A stretch of 64,000 nt of DNA, taken from the NCBI RefSeq assembly GCF_900185645.1, contig NZ_FYAM01000023.1, positions 186,001 to 250,000 on the forward strand. The letters are read 5' to 3'. This stretch comes from Clostridium sp. BSD9I1 (lineage in GTDB: Bacteria; Bacillota; Clostridia; Clostridiales; Clostridiaceae). This document shows positions 17,604 to 26,088 of the stretch, one piece after another (the first letter of the stretch is position 1; each line of letters starts with the position of its first letter). Position numbers and translations under genes: made by a program. The notes beneath the pieces are model-generated. The model did not search any database. It was given only the letters and a program-made list of their open reading frames with translations, and was not told the origin of the DNA.

Positions 17604-18011
17604 TTATCTATATTTTTGTTTAACTCTTTGAACCTTTGGCTCTTTTCCTTCAAGAGGAATTAAATCTTTTTTATTTGTCATATTTCGTATATTCATTATT
17701 TCTATTTGTTCTCTATTTTCCTTACCTTTTTTACCTTTTAGTCCTTGAACTAGAACATAATTACCTTGAGACACAGGAATAAAGGTGATAGGTTTAAACC
17801 ATCTATTTTTTTTATAAGTACATTTAACAACATTTTTACTGCGTTCTGGTTTTACAAGAAGCGTTGCGGTTAATTTATGGAAAATCCAAAGTATGGTTTT
17901 TTCTTCAACTTTTACAGATATTACATTACCTTGTACTTGAGATAATCTGTCACCATATTTTTTCATATAATTTTCTGCATAGTACTTATTTATTTTTTCT
18001 CTGAAGCCCAT
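17604..18011 (-). CDS. Conserved hypothetical basic protein
   Basis: I do not recognise a family with certainty. The 135-residue product is basic, rich in Lys and Arg, and has no signal peptide or transmembrane helix. The middle (about 25-100) alternates hydrophobic and charged residues in a way that suggests a small beta-rich domain. The tail is Lys-rich. On the minus strand the start has only a weak Shine-Dalgarno (AAAGGAG about 8 nt upstream). It is transcribed alone, convergent with brnQ and divergent from deoC. It may be a nucleic-acid-associated protein, but that is only a guess from charge. Confidence 0.65.
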   Translation of the reverse strand: MGFREKINKYYAENYMKKYGDRLSQVQGNVISVKVEEKTILWIFHKLTATLLVKPERSKNVVKCTYKKNRWFKPITFIPVSQGNYVLVQGLKGKKGKENREQIEIMNIRNMTNKKDLIPLEGKEPKVQRVKQKYR

Positions 18012-18285
18012 ATTTTATTACTCCTTTGCGTTAAAATATTTGTAATAAATGACAATATAATTCCAAAATATAATATTATGTGTATATTATAGCATACTAT
18101 TTTAAGTTTTAAAAGAAACTTTGATAATACCGAATCCACTTTTATATTTTATCCATAGAGTATAGTTATTATTTGCAGATATTAAAAATTAGAAATCATA
18201 ATCTGGAAAATAAAACACGCTCTTAAAATATTTTAATAAATAATGGTAAATAATATACAATGATGTATAATATTTATTGATATGC

Positions 18286-18338
18286 AAATTAAATAAAAAC
18301 TATTTATTATTAAAATATAACTAGTTTTTATTTAATTT
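18286..18338 (+). promoter_or_regulatory. 17-bp inverted repeat in the deoC leader
   Basis: A perfect 17-bp inverted repeat (18286-18302 and 18322-18338) with a 19-nt loop ends 8 bp before the deoC Shine-Dalgarno (AAAGGGG). The arms are AT-only except for one G/C pair. It could be an operator or an mRNA hairpin that limits deoC expression. The rest of the 349-bp gap 18012-18360 is AT-rich and shows no gene or clear RNA. Confidence 0.45.
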
Positions 18339-18360
18339 ATAAAAGAAAGGGGAATATATT

Positions 18361-19020
18361 ATGACAAAAAATGAATTAGCAAGAATGATAGATCATACTG
18401 TTTTAAAGGCTGATACAAAAGAGGAAAAGATAGAGGAAATATGTAAGGAGGCACTTCAATATAACTTTGCGTCTGTGTGTATTAATCCGTGTAACATAGA
18501 ATTTGCAGCTAAGCTTTTAAAGGGAAGTGAAGTGAAAGTTTGTACTGTAATAGGATTTCCATTAGGGGCAAATACTACAGCTACAAAAGCATTTGAAACT
18601 AAAGATGCAATAGAAAAAGGTGCTTCAGAAGTTGATATGGTTATAAATATAGGAAAACTTAAGGATAAGGATTATGATTATGTAAAGAAAGATATAGAGG
18701 CAGTGGTTAAAGAGGCAAAAGGAAAGGCTTTAACTAAAGTTATTATAGAAACATGTCTTTTAACTGATGAAGAAAAAATAATGGCATGTAAATTATCAAA
18801 GGAAGCAGGAGCAGACTTTGTGAAGACCTCCACAGGTTTTTCTACAGGAGGGGCAACGGTTTCAGATATAAAAATTATGAGAGAAGCTGTAGGAGAAAAT
18901 TTAGGAGTTAAAGCATCAGGTGGAGTGAGAACCTATGAAGATTCTATAGCCATTATAAATGCAGGGGCAACAAGAATTGGTGCATCAGCTTCCATTGATA
19001 TAATAAATAAGGCAAAATAA
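18361..19020 (+). CDS. deoC: Deoxyribose-phosphate aldolase
   Basis: This 219-residue TIM-barrel aldolase splits 2-deoxyribose-5-phosphate into acetaldehyde and glyceraldehyde-3-phosphate, linking deoxynucleoside salvage to glycolysis. The Schiff-base lysine lies in FVKTSTGF (near residue 157), with a second conserved Lys in GVKASGGVR near 183. The N-terminal IDHTVLK and the EVDMVINIG motif near 90 are typical. Length matches bacterial DeoC. The start follows AAAGGGG. The gene stands alone, with no deoB, deoD or pdp beside it, and ends at a terminator. Confidence 0.96.
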   Translation: MTKNELARMIDHTVLKADTKEEKIEEICKEALQYNFASVCINPCNIEFAAKLLKGSEVKVCTVIGFPLGANTTATKAFETKDAIEKGASEVDMVINIGKLKDKDYDYVKKDIEAVVKEAKGKALTKVIIETCLLTDEEKIMACKLSKEAGADFVKTSTGFSTGGATVSDIKIMREAVGENLGVKASGGVRTYEDSIAIINAGATRIGASASIDIINKAK

Positions 19021-19039
19021 TAAATACTAGTCTTAAATT

Positions 19040-19066
19040 AAAGCCGGTTAAAAGCTGGCTTTTTTC
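19040..19066 (+). terminator. Rho-independent terminator of deoC
   Basis: A hairpin with arms AAGCCGGT and GCTGGCTT (two G-T pairs) is followed by a long T-rich tract, 20 bp after the deoC stop codon. Confidence 0.85.
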
Positions 19067-19153
19067 TTTTTTTTACTTATTTACATAAAATTTATTTCTA
19101 AAACTAAATTAGACGAATATTATTATAATAACGGGATAAAAGGGGGGAGAATA

Positions 19154-21529
19154 ATGTTAAGAAAACTTACAGTGGAGGAAGTAAAATATAAATCTAGTTT
19201 TAAAAATATTGCTATGGGTATAGATAATAAATACTATCTTCCAGAGTATGATGAAGTATATACTCAAATAAAGACTGCCTTAGAGATAAATAAGGAAGGT
19301 TATAATGTTTATCTTATAGATGATTTTTCAAAGGATAAATTAGAAAATATAGTAAGCTTTGTGGAAAGTAACTTTAAAGAAGAACCTCCAAAGGATATAT
19401 GCTACGTGGTTTATGAAGACACTAAGAATCCCAAGGTATTTTTTTTAAGTAATGGAAAAGGAAATGTATTTAGAAAGTATGTAGAAGATATTCAAAGAAT
19501 TTATTTAGAAAATACATTTGATTTTTATAACACATCAGAGCATAAAGAAAAGGAAAAGCTAGTTGAAATAGTTGAGAAGAATAGAAGCGAACTTGTAAGT
19601 AAAATGGTAAAAATTGCAGAAGAAAATGGGTTTGATATAAAATTTAATCAAGGAGGATTTACCTTTGTTCCTATAAAAGATGATGGAAATCCTATGAGTG
19701 AAAAGGAATATGATGTGCTTGAGTCAATTGAAAAAGATGATATTTTAAATAAGGTTTCTGTATTAAAGAAAAAGGCTCAAGATATACTAGATGAGATGAA
19801 AGATAAAGAAGAAGAAGGAATTGAAAATATAAAAGAATTATTAGTTGAATACTATACTGAGTGTAGTAAGGAGATAAAAAAGTCTTATAAAAAGGAATTT
19901 AAAGGTGAAGAACAAGTACTTAGTTTCTTAGATAATATGTGTACTGAAATAGAGAAGCAGCTTGTGGATAACTATACAATGAGTTATGAGGAAGATGAAG
20001 AAGGCATAAGTGAAATAATATATAAATATACAGTAAATGTAATTGTTGATAATACAAATTATAAAAAACCTAGATGTATATATGAAGAAGATCCAAGTCT
20101 TTCAAATCTTTTAGGAAGCATAGAATACGAGAATAAAAATGGAACCTATGTAACAGATGTAAGTTTAATTAAAGCAGGGTCTATGTTAAAGGCAAATGGT
20201 GGATGCCTTATTATTAGAATAAATAACTTGCTTGCAAATCCATCATCCTATTATTATTTGAAAAAGTCTCTTATGAATGAAAAAGTTGATATGGATTATA
20301 ACAGGGGATATTTAGAACTTCTTTCATTAAGCGGACTGCATCCAGAACCTATTAAAATAAAAGAAAAGGTTATATTAATTGGAGATTATCAAAGCTATGA
20401 TGTGCTTTATAGCTACGATGAGGATTTCAAGAAGATATTTAAAATAAAGGCGGAATTTAATCCTTTAGTAAAAATAAATGACAATAATCATAGTGCACTA
20501 ATTAGAATTATAAATAAGATAACAAAAGAAAATAATTTAATGCCTCTTGAGAAAGGCGCTGTGCTGGAAGTAGAAAAATATCTTTCAAGAGTTGCAGAAA
20601 GCAAAAGAAAGATGCTATTTAATGATTGGCAAATAGATAAGATTTTAATGCTTGCAAATAATAAGGTTGTAAATGAAGGCAGAAATAAAATAAAGGCTAA
20701 GGATATAGTAAGTATAGCTTATCAGGAAGAAAGTATAGAAAAGGAATTTCAGGAGTACTTTGAGGAAAAGAAAATATTTATAAATGTATGTGATAAGGCT
20801 GTTGGGCAAATAAATGGTCTTACAGTTCTAGACACAGGATACATTAGCTTTGGAAAGCCTGTAAAAATAACCTGCTGCTGCTATAAAGGAGATGGCAATA
20901 TAATAGATGTTCAAAAGGATAGCGATTTGAGTGGAAAAATACACAGTAAAGCAATAAATATATTAAGGGGGTACATGAATACTTTAATGGGAGGATATAG
21001 AAAACTTCCAGTAGATTTTCATTTGACCTTCGAGCAAATATATGGAAAAGTTGATGGAGATAGCGCATCAGTTGCAGAAGTGGTTGTAATGTTATCCTCT
21101 TTAAGTAAAATAGGCATAAAAAACAATATAGCTGTAACAGGTTCTTTAAATCAGTTTGGAGAAGTACAGCCTATAGGAGGAGTAAATGAAAAAATAGAGG
21201 GATTCTTTAAGGTTTGCAAAAAGATAGATACAGTAAAAGGTAAAGGAGTTTTGATACCTGCAACTAATATAGATAATATAGTATTAAGTCCGGAAGTAGA
21301 GCAGGCCATAGCAAAGGGAAGTTTTTCAATATATACTATGGATACTATTGAAGATGCAGTAAACTTGCTTATGGGAGAAGATGGGATCGATTTTAAAGGA
21401 GTGCTAAAAGTCATGGAAAATGAAATGCTTAAATACACTTCAGTCCCTACTGCCACTCCTAAAAAGAAAAAATCACCTTCTAAGGCAAAAGTGAAAGAGG
21501 AAGTTGTTGAAAAAAATGACATAGAATAA
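19154..21529 (+). CDS. Lon-like serine protease with degenerate ATPase module (AAA_32/LonC-type)
   Basis: This 791-residue protein resembles the Lon-related family with an AAA_32-type N-terminal region and a C-terminal S16 protease domain. Catalytic Ser637 lies in GDSAS and Lys680 in VNEKIEGF; their 43-residue spacing equals that of Ser679 and Lys722 in E. coli Lon. The place where the family has a P-loop, after GYNVYL near residue 55, reads DDFSKDK and lacks GxxGK[ST]. The Walker B position near 350 reads LIIRIN without the acidic pair. ATP hydrolysis therefore looks lost. A Lys-rich low-complexity tail follows from about 765. The start follows AAAGGGGGG. The gene is monocistronic and lies upstream of ychF. 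Confidence 0.82.
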   Translation: MLRKLTVEEVKYKSSFKNIAMGIDNKYYLPEYDEVYTQIKTALEINKEGYNVYLIDDFSKDKLENIVSFVESNFKEEPPKDICYVVYEDTKNPKVFFLSNGKGNVFRKYVEDIQRIYLENTFDFYNTSEHKEKEKLVEIVEKNRSELVSKMVKIAEENGFDIKFNQGGFTFVPIKDDGNPMSEKEYDVLESIEKDDILNKVSVLKKKAQDILDEMKDKEEEGIENIKELLVEYYTECSKEIKKSYKKEFKGEEQVLSFLDNMCTEIEKQLVDNYTMSYEEDEEGISEIIYKYTVNVIVDNTNYKKPRCIYEEDPSLSNLLGSIEYENKNGTYVTDVSLIKAGSMLKANGGCLIIRINNLLANPSSYYYLKKSLMNEKVDMDYNRGYLELLSLSGLHPEPIKIKEKVILIGDYQSYDVLYSYDEDFKKIFKIKAEFNPLVKINDNNHSALIRIINKITKENNLMPLEKGAVLEVEKYLSRVAESKRKMLFNDWQIDKILMLANNKVVNEGRNKIKAKDIVSIAYQEESIEKEFQEYFEEKKIFINVCDKAVGQINGLTVLDTGYISFGKPVKITCCCYKGDGNIIDVQKDSDLSGKIHSKAINILRGYMNTLMGGYRKLPVDFHLTFEQIYGKVDGDSASVAEVVVMLSSLSKIGIKNNIAVTGSLNQFGEVQPIGGVNEKIEGFFKVCKKIDTVKGKGVLIPATNIDNIVLSPEVEQAIAKGSFSIYTMDTIEDAVNLLMGEDGIDFKGVLKVMENEMLKYTSVPTATPKKKKSPSKAKVKEEVVEKNDIE

Positions 21530-21541
21530 ATAAAACAAAAG

Positions 21542-21574
21542 ACTTAAGGGGTAAAATATCTCTTAAGTTTTTTT
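21542..21574 (+). terminator. Terminator of the Lon-like protease gene
   Basis: ACTTAAG and CTTAAGT arms (21542-21548 and 21562-21568) with a 13-nt loop lead directly into a T tract. Confidence 0.75.
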
Positions 21575-21586
21575 ATTTTAAATTAT

Positions 21587-21615
21587 TTGCATTACTAACT
21601 TTGGTATATTATAAT
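21587..21615 (+). promoter_or_regulatory. Sigma-A promoter of ychF
   Basis: TTGCAT (21587-21592) and a perfect -10 TATAAT (21610-21615) are separated by 17 bp, about 45 bp before the ychF start. Confidence 0.75.
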
Positions 21616-21660
21616 TTATAAGGAATTATACATAAAGTTAGGAAGGGAATGTGTACATAT

Positions 21661-22758
21661 ATGAAATTAGGAATTGTAGGTTTACCAAACGTAGGTAAAA
21701 GTACCTTGTTTAATGCTATAACTAATGCAGGAGCGGAAGCTGCAAACTATCCATTTTGCACTATTGAACCAAATGTGGGAGTTGTAACTGTCCCAGATAA
21801 GAGATTAAATGTATTGGAAGAAATATATAAATCCAAAAAGAAGGTATATGCAAGTGTAGAATTTTATGATATAGCAGGTCTTGTAAGGGGTGCAAGTAAA
21901 GGTGAAGGATTAGGAAATAAGTTCTTATCACATATAAGAGAAGTTGAAGCTATACTTCATGTGGTAAGATGTTTTGATGATCCTAACGTAGTTCATGTTG
22001 AAGGCAGTGTGGATCCTATAAGAGATATAGAAACTATAAGCTTAGAACTAGTATTTTCCGATATGGAAGTTTTAGATAGAAGAATGGAAAAGAATAATAA
22101 ACTAGCAAGAAGCGGAGATAAGAAGGCAAAGTATGAACAAGAACTTATGGAGCAAATAAAAGTTCACTTAGAATCAGGAAAACCTGTAAGAACTATGGAA
22201 CTAAATGATGAAGATGCAGAATTTGTGAGAGGATTATTCCTTTTAACATCTAAGCCAGTATTATATGCAGCAAATATATCCGAAGATGATTTAATGTCAG
22301 GGAATTTAGATAATGATTATGTAAAAAAGGTTAAGGAGTACGCAGCTACTGAGGACTCAGAAGTTGTTGTTATAAGTGGAAAAATAGAAGAAGAACTTTC
22401 TTCTTTAGATGAAGAAGAAAAGAAGGAAATGCTTGAAGAATATGGTATTGAAGAGCCAGGTCTTGATAAGCTTATCCATGCGGGTTATAAGCTTTTAGGA
22501 CTTATGAGTTATTTAACTGCAGGACAGCAGGAAGTAAGAGCATGGACCATAAAAATAGGAACTAAAGCACCGGAAGCTGCGGGTAAAATTCACTCTGATA
22601 TAGAAAAAGGATTTATTAGAGCAGAAGTAATAGCCTATGACAAGCTTGTGGAATGTGGTTCTGAAGCAGCTGCAAAAGAAAAGGGATATTATAGATTAGA
22701 AGGAAAAGAGTATGTTATGAAAGATGGCGATATAGTTCAATTTAGATTTAATGTTTAA
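21661..22758 (+). CDS. ychF: Redox-regulated ATPase YchF (Obg family)
   Basis: This 365-residue P-loop protein of the Obg/YchF group binds ATP rather than GTP and associates with ribosomes. The Walker A GLPNVGKST is residues 6-14, followed by the NYPFCTIEPN switch region, the DIAGLVRGAS motif near 69 and a C-terminal TGS domain. The start is set at the ATG giving MKLGIVGLPNVGKST, the universal N-terminus of the family. The Shine-Dalgarno AGGAAGGG ends 13 nt upstream, which is long. An in-frame ATG at 21649 would add four residues but begins only 1 nt after the Shine-Dalgarno. The gene has its own promoter and terminator. Confidence 0.95.
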   Translation: MKLGIVGLPNVGKSTLFNAITNAGAEAANYPFCTIEPNVGVVTVPDKRLNVLEEIYKSKKKVYASVEFYDIAGLVRGASKGEGLGNKFLSHIREVEAILHVVRCFDDPNVVHVEGSVDPIRDIETISLELVFSDMEVLDRRMEKNNKLARSGDKKAKYEQELMEQIKVHLESGKPVRTMELNDEDAEFVRGLFLLTSKPVLYAANISEDDLMSGNLDNDYVKKVKEYAATEDSEVVVISGKIEEELSSLDEEEKKEMLEEYGIEEPGLDKLIHAGYKLLGLMSYLTAGQQEVRAWTIKIGTKAPEAAGKIHSDIEKGFIRAEVIAYDKLVECGSEAAAKEKGYYRLEGKEYVMKDGDIVQFRFNV

Positions 22759-22807
22759 TCCAAATTATAGATTACTAATTGTTATCAGGAAACGTATAAA
22801 TTTAGAG

Positions 22808-22838
22808 AAAAATTCTGCATTTAGCAGAATTTTTTTTG
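22808..22838 (+). terminator. Rho-independent terminator of ychF
   Basis: ATTCTGC-ATTTA-GCAGAAT, flanked by A4 and T8, lies 50-80 bp after ychF. Confidence 0.9.
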
Positions 22839-22856
22839 TTTATTTATAAAAAAATC

Positions 22857-22887
22857 TTGACCCTTACCTAACGTAATGGTTTACTAT
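22857..22887 (+). promoter_or_regulatory. MerR-type promoter with 19-bp spacer
   Basis: The -35 TTGACC (22857-22862) and -10 TACTAT (22882-22887) are separated by 19 bp, the over-long spacing that MerR-family regulators correct by twisting DNA. The spacer carries the near-perfect dyad CCCTTAC-CTAAC-GTAATGG. It lies directly upstream of the MerR-like gene, so autoregulation of that gene and the following aminotransferase is likely. Confidence 0.8.
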
Positions 22888-22907
22888 ATACATATAGGGG
22901 GAATAAT

Positions 22908-24101
22908 ATGAAAAAAGAAAAGTTATTTACAGTAGGTGAATTTGCAAAAGCTGCCGGAATAACTATAAGAACTTTAAGATATTATGATAAAATAGGACTT
23001 TTAAAACCCTGTGAGTATAATAAGTCTGGATATAGACTTTATAATAAAAGGGATTTTGGTAAACTCCAAAATATACTTACATTAAAGTTTATAGGACTTT
23101 CGTTGGAAGATATAAAATATATCATAGAAAAGGATATAAGCGACGAAAATTTTAAAAAATCACTAGAAATTCAAAAAAGCATAATGGAACAAAAAATACA
23201 TCATCTTAATCATGTAATAAGATCCATAGATGAAACGATTCAAATGGTAAATAAAAATGAAGGATTAGATTGGGATAAGTTTATAGATATAATAAGCATA
23301 ATAAATATAGATAATAAATGGATGGAACAGTACTATAATGCTTCTAATTTAAGAGAAAGAATAAAAATTCATGAATTATATAGTACTAATAAAGAAGGTT
23401 GGATGGAGTGGTATTTTAAATTCTTAAATTTTAATAATAAGAAAAAGGTTCTTGAGTTAGGTTGCGGAGATGCAACTTTTTGGACAAAGAATTTAGATAA
23501 GATTCCAGAAGGCCTAGAAATAACATTAACAGATTTTTCTGAAGGAATGTTAATGGATGCTATGAAAAATCTAGAAAAAGCTAAAATGAAATTTAGCTTT
23601 AGAGTTGTAAATATAGAAGAAATACCTTTTGATGATAACTCTTTTGATATAATTATAGCAAATCATATGCTATACCATGCTGAAGAGTTAGATAAGGCAT
23701 TAAGTGAAATAAAAAGAGTTTTGAAACCTGATGGGCTATTTTATGCGTCTACTGTAGGAAAAGGTCATATGAAAGAAATGAGAGAATTAGTTGGAAATAT
23801 AGATGAAGAACTTTTGAATATAGAGTCGTTTAATTTAACTAAAAAATTTCAGCTGGAAAATGCAGAAGATATACTTAAAGATTATTTTAATCATATTACC
23901 TTGAAAAGATATGAGGATAGCTTAAAACTTACGGACATAGAAGCTCTCATAAACTATATACTTTCTATGCCAGGTACAATAGAAGAGAGCTTTGACTATA
24001 AGAAAATAAATGACTTAAAAGTTTTACTAAAAGATAAAATTACTGATAAAGGGTATATATATATAACAAAGGATACAGGTTTTTTTATGTGTGAAAAATA
24101 A
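22908..24101 (+). CDS. MerR-family regulator fused to a SAM-dependent methyltransferase domain
   Basis: This 397-residue protein joins two modules. Residues 1-75 are a MerR winged helix-turn-helix (TVGEFAKAAGITIRTLRYYDKIGLL), and 80-115 form the dimerisation coiled coil. From about 165 to 290 comes a class I methyltransferase fold, with motif I VLELGCGDATFW near 181 and later blocks typical of Methyltransf_11. The C-terminal 100 residues are not assigned. In MerR proteins the C-terminal part binds the effector, so here the methyltransferase domain may act as a SAM or substrate sensor, or as a real enzyme. The promoter with a 19-bp spacer lies upstream. A DegT-type aminotransferase gene follows 41 bp downstream. 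Confidence 0.86.
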   Translation: MKKEKLFTVGEFAKAAGITIRTLRYYDKIGLLKPCEYNKSGYRLYNKRDFGKLQNILTLKFIGLSLEDIKYIIEKDISDENFKKSLEIQKSIMEQKIHHLNHVIRSIDETIQMVNKNEGLDWDKFIDIISIINIDNKWMEQYYNASNLRERIKIHELYSTNKEGWMEWYFKFLNFNNKKKVLELGCGDATFWTKNLDKIPEGLEITLTDFSEGMLMDAMKNLEKAKMKFSFRVVNIEEIPFDDNSFDIIIANHMLYHAEELDKALSEIKRVLKPDGLFYASTVGKGHMKEMRELVGNIDEELLNIESFNLTKKFQLENAEDILKDYFNHITLKRYEDSLKLTDIEALINYILSMPGTIEESFDYKKINDLKVLLKDKITDKGYIYITKDTGFFMCEK

Positions 24102-24142
24102 TTTTTTATAATATAAATATGATTTTAAGGAGAGTGTTTTAA

Positions 24143-25321
24143 ATGACAAATAAAAAGATACCTTTTTCACCACCAGATGTAACTGGCGAAGAAATAGAAG
24201 AAGTGGTTAAAGCATTAGAATCTGGATGGATAACTTCAGGACCTAGAGTTATGGAGTTTGAAAAAGTTATGGCGAAATATACAAATACAAATAATGCTGT
24301 AGCAGTAGCTAGTGCAACTGCAGGAATGGAACTTATTTTAAAAGTTTATGATATAAAAGAAGGCGATGAAGTTATAACAACTCCATATACCTATACTTCC
24401 ACAGCTAATGTAATACTTCATAGAGGAATAAAACCTACTTTTGTAGATGTAGAAAAGGAAAGCTTTCTTATAGATATAGAAGGGATTGAAAAGGCTATAA
24501 CCCCTAAAACAAAGGCAATCATGACAGTAGATTTTGCAGGAGTTCCTGTAGATTATGATAAGATAAGAGAAGTGCTTAAGAGAAAAGGAAGAGAAGATAT
24601 AATTTTAATTTCTGATTCTGCACATTCCTATGGAGCTTCTTACAAAGGAAAAAAGGTAGGAGGACAATTTGATTTTCATGTATTTTCTTTTCATGCAGTG
24701 AAGAATTTGACTACTGCAGAAGGCGGAGCAATAACATATAACGATAATAATTTTCATGGAAAAGAAGATTTGCTAAAGGTGCTTAAGTATACATCACTTA
24801 ACGGCCAATCTAAAGATGCATTATCTAAAATGAAGGCTGGAGCATGGAAGTATGATATAATAACTGATGGACTTAAATGTAACATGACGGATATTCAAGC
24901 TGCATTAGGTCTAGTACAAATGAAACGATATGAAGAAATGCTTAATATAAGAAGAAGTATATTTGAAATATATACAAATGCATTAAAGGATAAACAGTGG
25001 GCTATAATACCATTTTCAAAAGATGATATAAAAGAAACTTCTTATCATTTATATCCGCTTAGAATAAAAGCATTTGAAGAAGATCAAAGAAATGCGGTTA
25101 TTCAAGAGCTCGCAGAAAAGGATATTGCAACTAATGTTCATTTTATACCTTTACCAATGTTTACATTATTTAAAAATTTGGGATATAAAATAGAAGATTA
25201 TCCAAATGCATATAATCAATATAAAAATGAAATAAGTCTTCCGGTATATTCTACTCTTTCATTAGAAGATGCTGAATATTTAATAATGGAACTTATAAAG
25301 GCAGTCGAAAAACAACTATAG
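24143..25321 (+). CDS. DegT/DnrJ/EryC1/StrS-family PLP aminotransferase
   Basis: This 392-residue enzyme belongs to the sugar aminotransferase family that transfers an amino group from glutamate or glutamine to a nucleotide-linked keto sugar. The PLP-binding Lys187 lies in FHAVKNLTTAEGG. The N-terminal GEEIEEVVKALESGWITSGP and the SDSAHSYGA segment (Asp contacting PLP) are typical. The start has an AAGGAGAG site. It is probably co-transcribed with the MerR-methyltransferase gene. No nucleotide-sugar dehydratase or glycosyltransferase gene is adjacent, so the substrate cannot be deduced. The stop codon is directly followed by the structured repeat region. Confidence 0.9.
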   Translation: MTNKKIPFSPPDVTGEEIEEVVKALESGWITSGPRVMEFEKVMAKYTNTNNAVAVASATAGMELILKVYDIKEGDEVITTPYTYTSTANVILHRGIKPTFVDVEKESFLIDIEGIEKAITPKTKAIMTVDFAGVPVDYDKIREVLKRKGREDIILISDSAHSYGASYKGKKVGGQFDFHVFSFHAVKNLTTAEGGAITYNDNNFHGKEDLLKVLKYTSLNGQSKDALSKMKAGAWKYDIITDGLKCNMTDIQAALGLVQMKRYEEMLNIRRSIFEIYTNALKDKQWAIIPFSKDDIKETSYHLYPLRIKAFEEDQRNAVIQELAEKDIATNVHFIPLPMFTLFKNLGYKIEDYPNAYNQYKNEISLPVYSTLSLEDAEYLIMELIKAVEKQL

Positions 25322-25335
25322 AAATAAGACGACGA

Positions 25336-25720
25336 TTTTTAATGCTCTGGGTCGTATAGAATTTTCATCTAGGAAGGCGTTCATTTCGCCGAGAATCGCT
25401 AATATTTATAAATTTAAAATCCCTAAGCCGTCTAAACTCGCCATCGCTCAAACAGTAGGCGGCTCTTAACGGTATTTTAAATTTATAAATAAAGCTATTC
25501 TAAGGCTCATTCAATGCCTTCTACGATAAAAATTCTATGCTTCCAGAGCATTAAAAAGTTATTCATGTGAACTGCTGAAGGAAGAAATTCAGCTAACTGA
25601 ATTTCTAGGATGTTTTAGGAATTAGCACATAAAGATTTTTAGGGCGATAGCCTTTAAGTTTAGAAGAATTTATACAAAATAAATGAAAAATTTAATTTAT
25701 AAGTTAAAGAAAAATAGTAT
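25336..25720 (-). ncRNA. Candidate structured RNA element, copy 1 (minus strand)
   Basis: Read on the minus strand, this element has three parts. First is a small hairpin GGC-TATC-GCC (plus-strand positions 25643-25652). Second is a hairpin AGAAATTCAG...CTGAATTTCT (25583-25606), followed by the conserved string TTCCTTCAGCAG. Third is a nearly fully paired hairpin of 223 nt (25336-25558) whose loop region contains CTGTTTGAG...GCGAGTTT (25434-25455). The same order and loops recur on the plus strand in copy 2, with different but still pairing stem bases. No ORF of note crosses it. No clear terminator is seen at its minus-strand end. The 5' boundary is a guess within the AT-rich centre. Confidence 0.6.
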
Positions 25721-26088
25721 TATAATAGATTCTTAATAAAAAAATAGGATGATTAGTATTTTGCGACCTATCGGTCTGCGGGCTTATCAGCCCTTTGATA
25801 AGTGGTAATTGAAAAGAAATTTCGGCAAAGCGAAATTTCTTCCTTCAGCAGTGTGCATGAAGACATTTTAATGCTGAATTTAGTATGGGATTTGCATTGT
25901 AGAAGGCTTTGAACAAGCAATTAGAAGCTCTTTATTTATGAATTTAAAACACCGTAAAGAACTTTTTACTGTCTGAGGGGCAGCGAGTTTAAAAAGTTTA
26001 GGTGATTTAAATTCATAGATATTAGAGCTTCTTTACGTAGTGAACGCTTTCTTAAATGCAAATCCCATACGATAGGTTCAACATTAAA
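25336..26088. repeat. Inverted pair of long palindromic elements
   Basis: Two hairpin elements of about 220 bp (25336-25558 and 25867-26088) lie in opposite orientation around an AT-rich centre. Flanking blocks also match in inverted orientation, for example CTGCTGAAGGAAGAAATT (25573-25590) against its complement near 25833-25850. The ends of the first element are a perfect 15-bp inverted repeat. The arrangement fills nearly all of the 910-bp gap between the aminotransferase gene and the next small ORF. Confidence 0.75.

Noticed and set aside
25336-26088. Insertion sequence or transposase remnant as the explanation of the palindromic region
   Set aside because: No transposase-like reading frame exists there, and the two copies differ by paired changes. 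A MITE-type origin cannot be excluded and is noted as the alternative.
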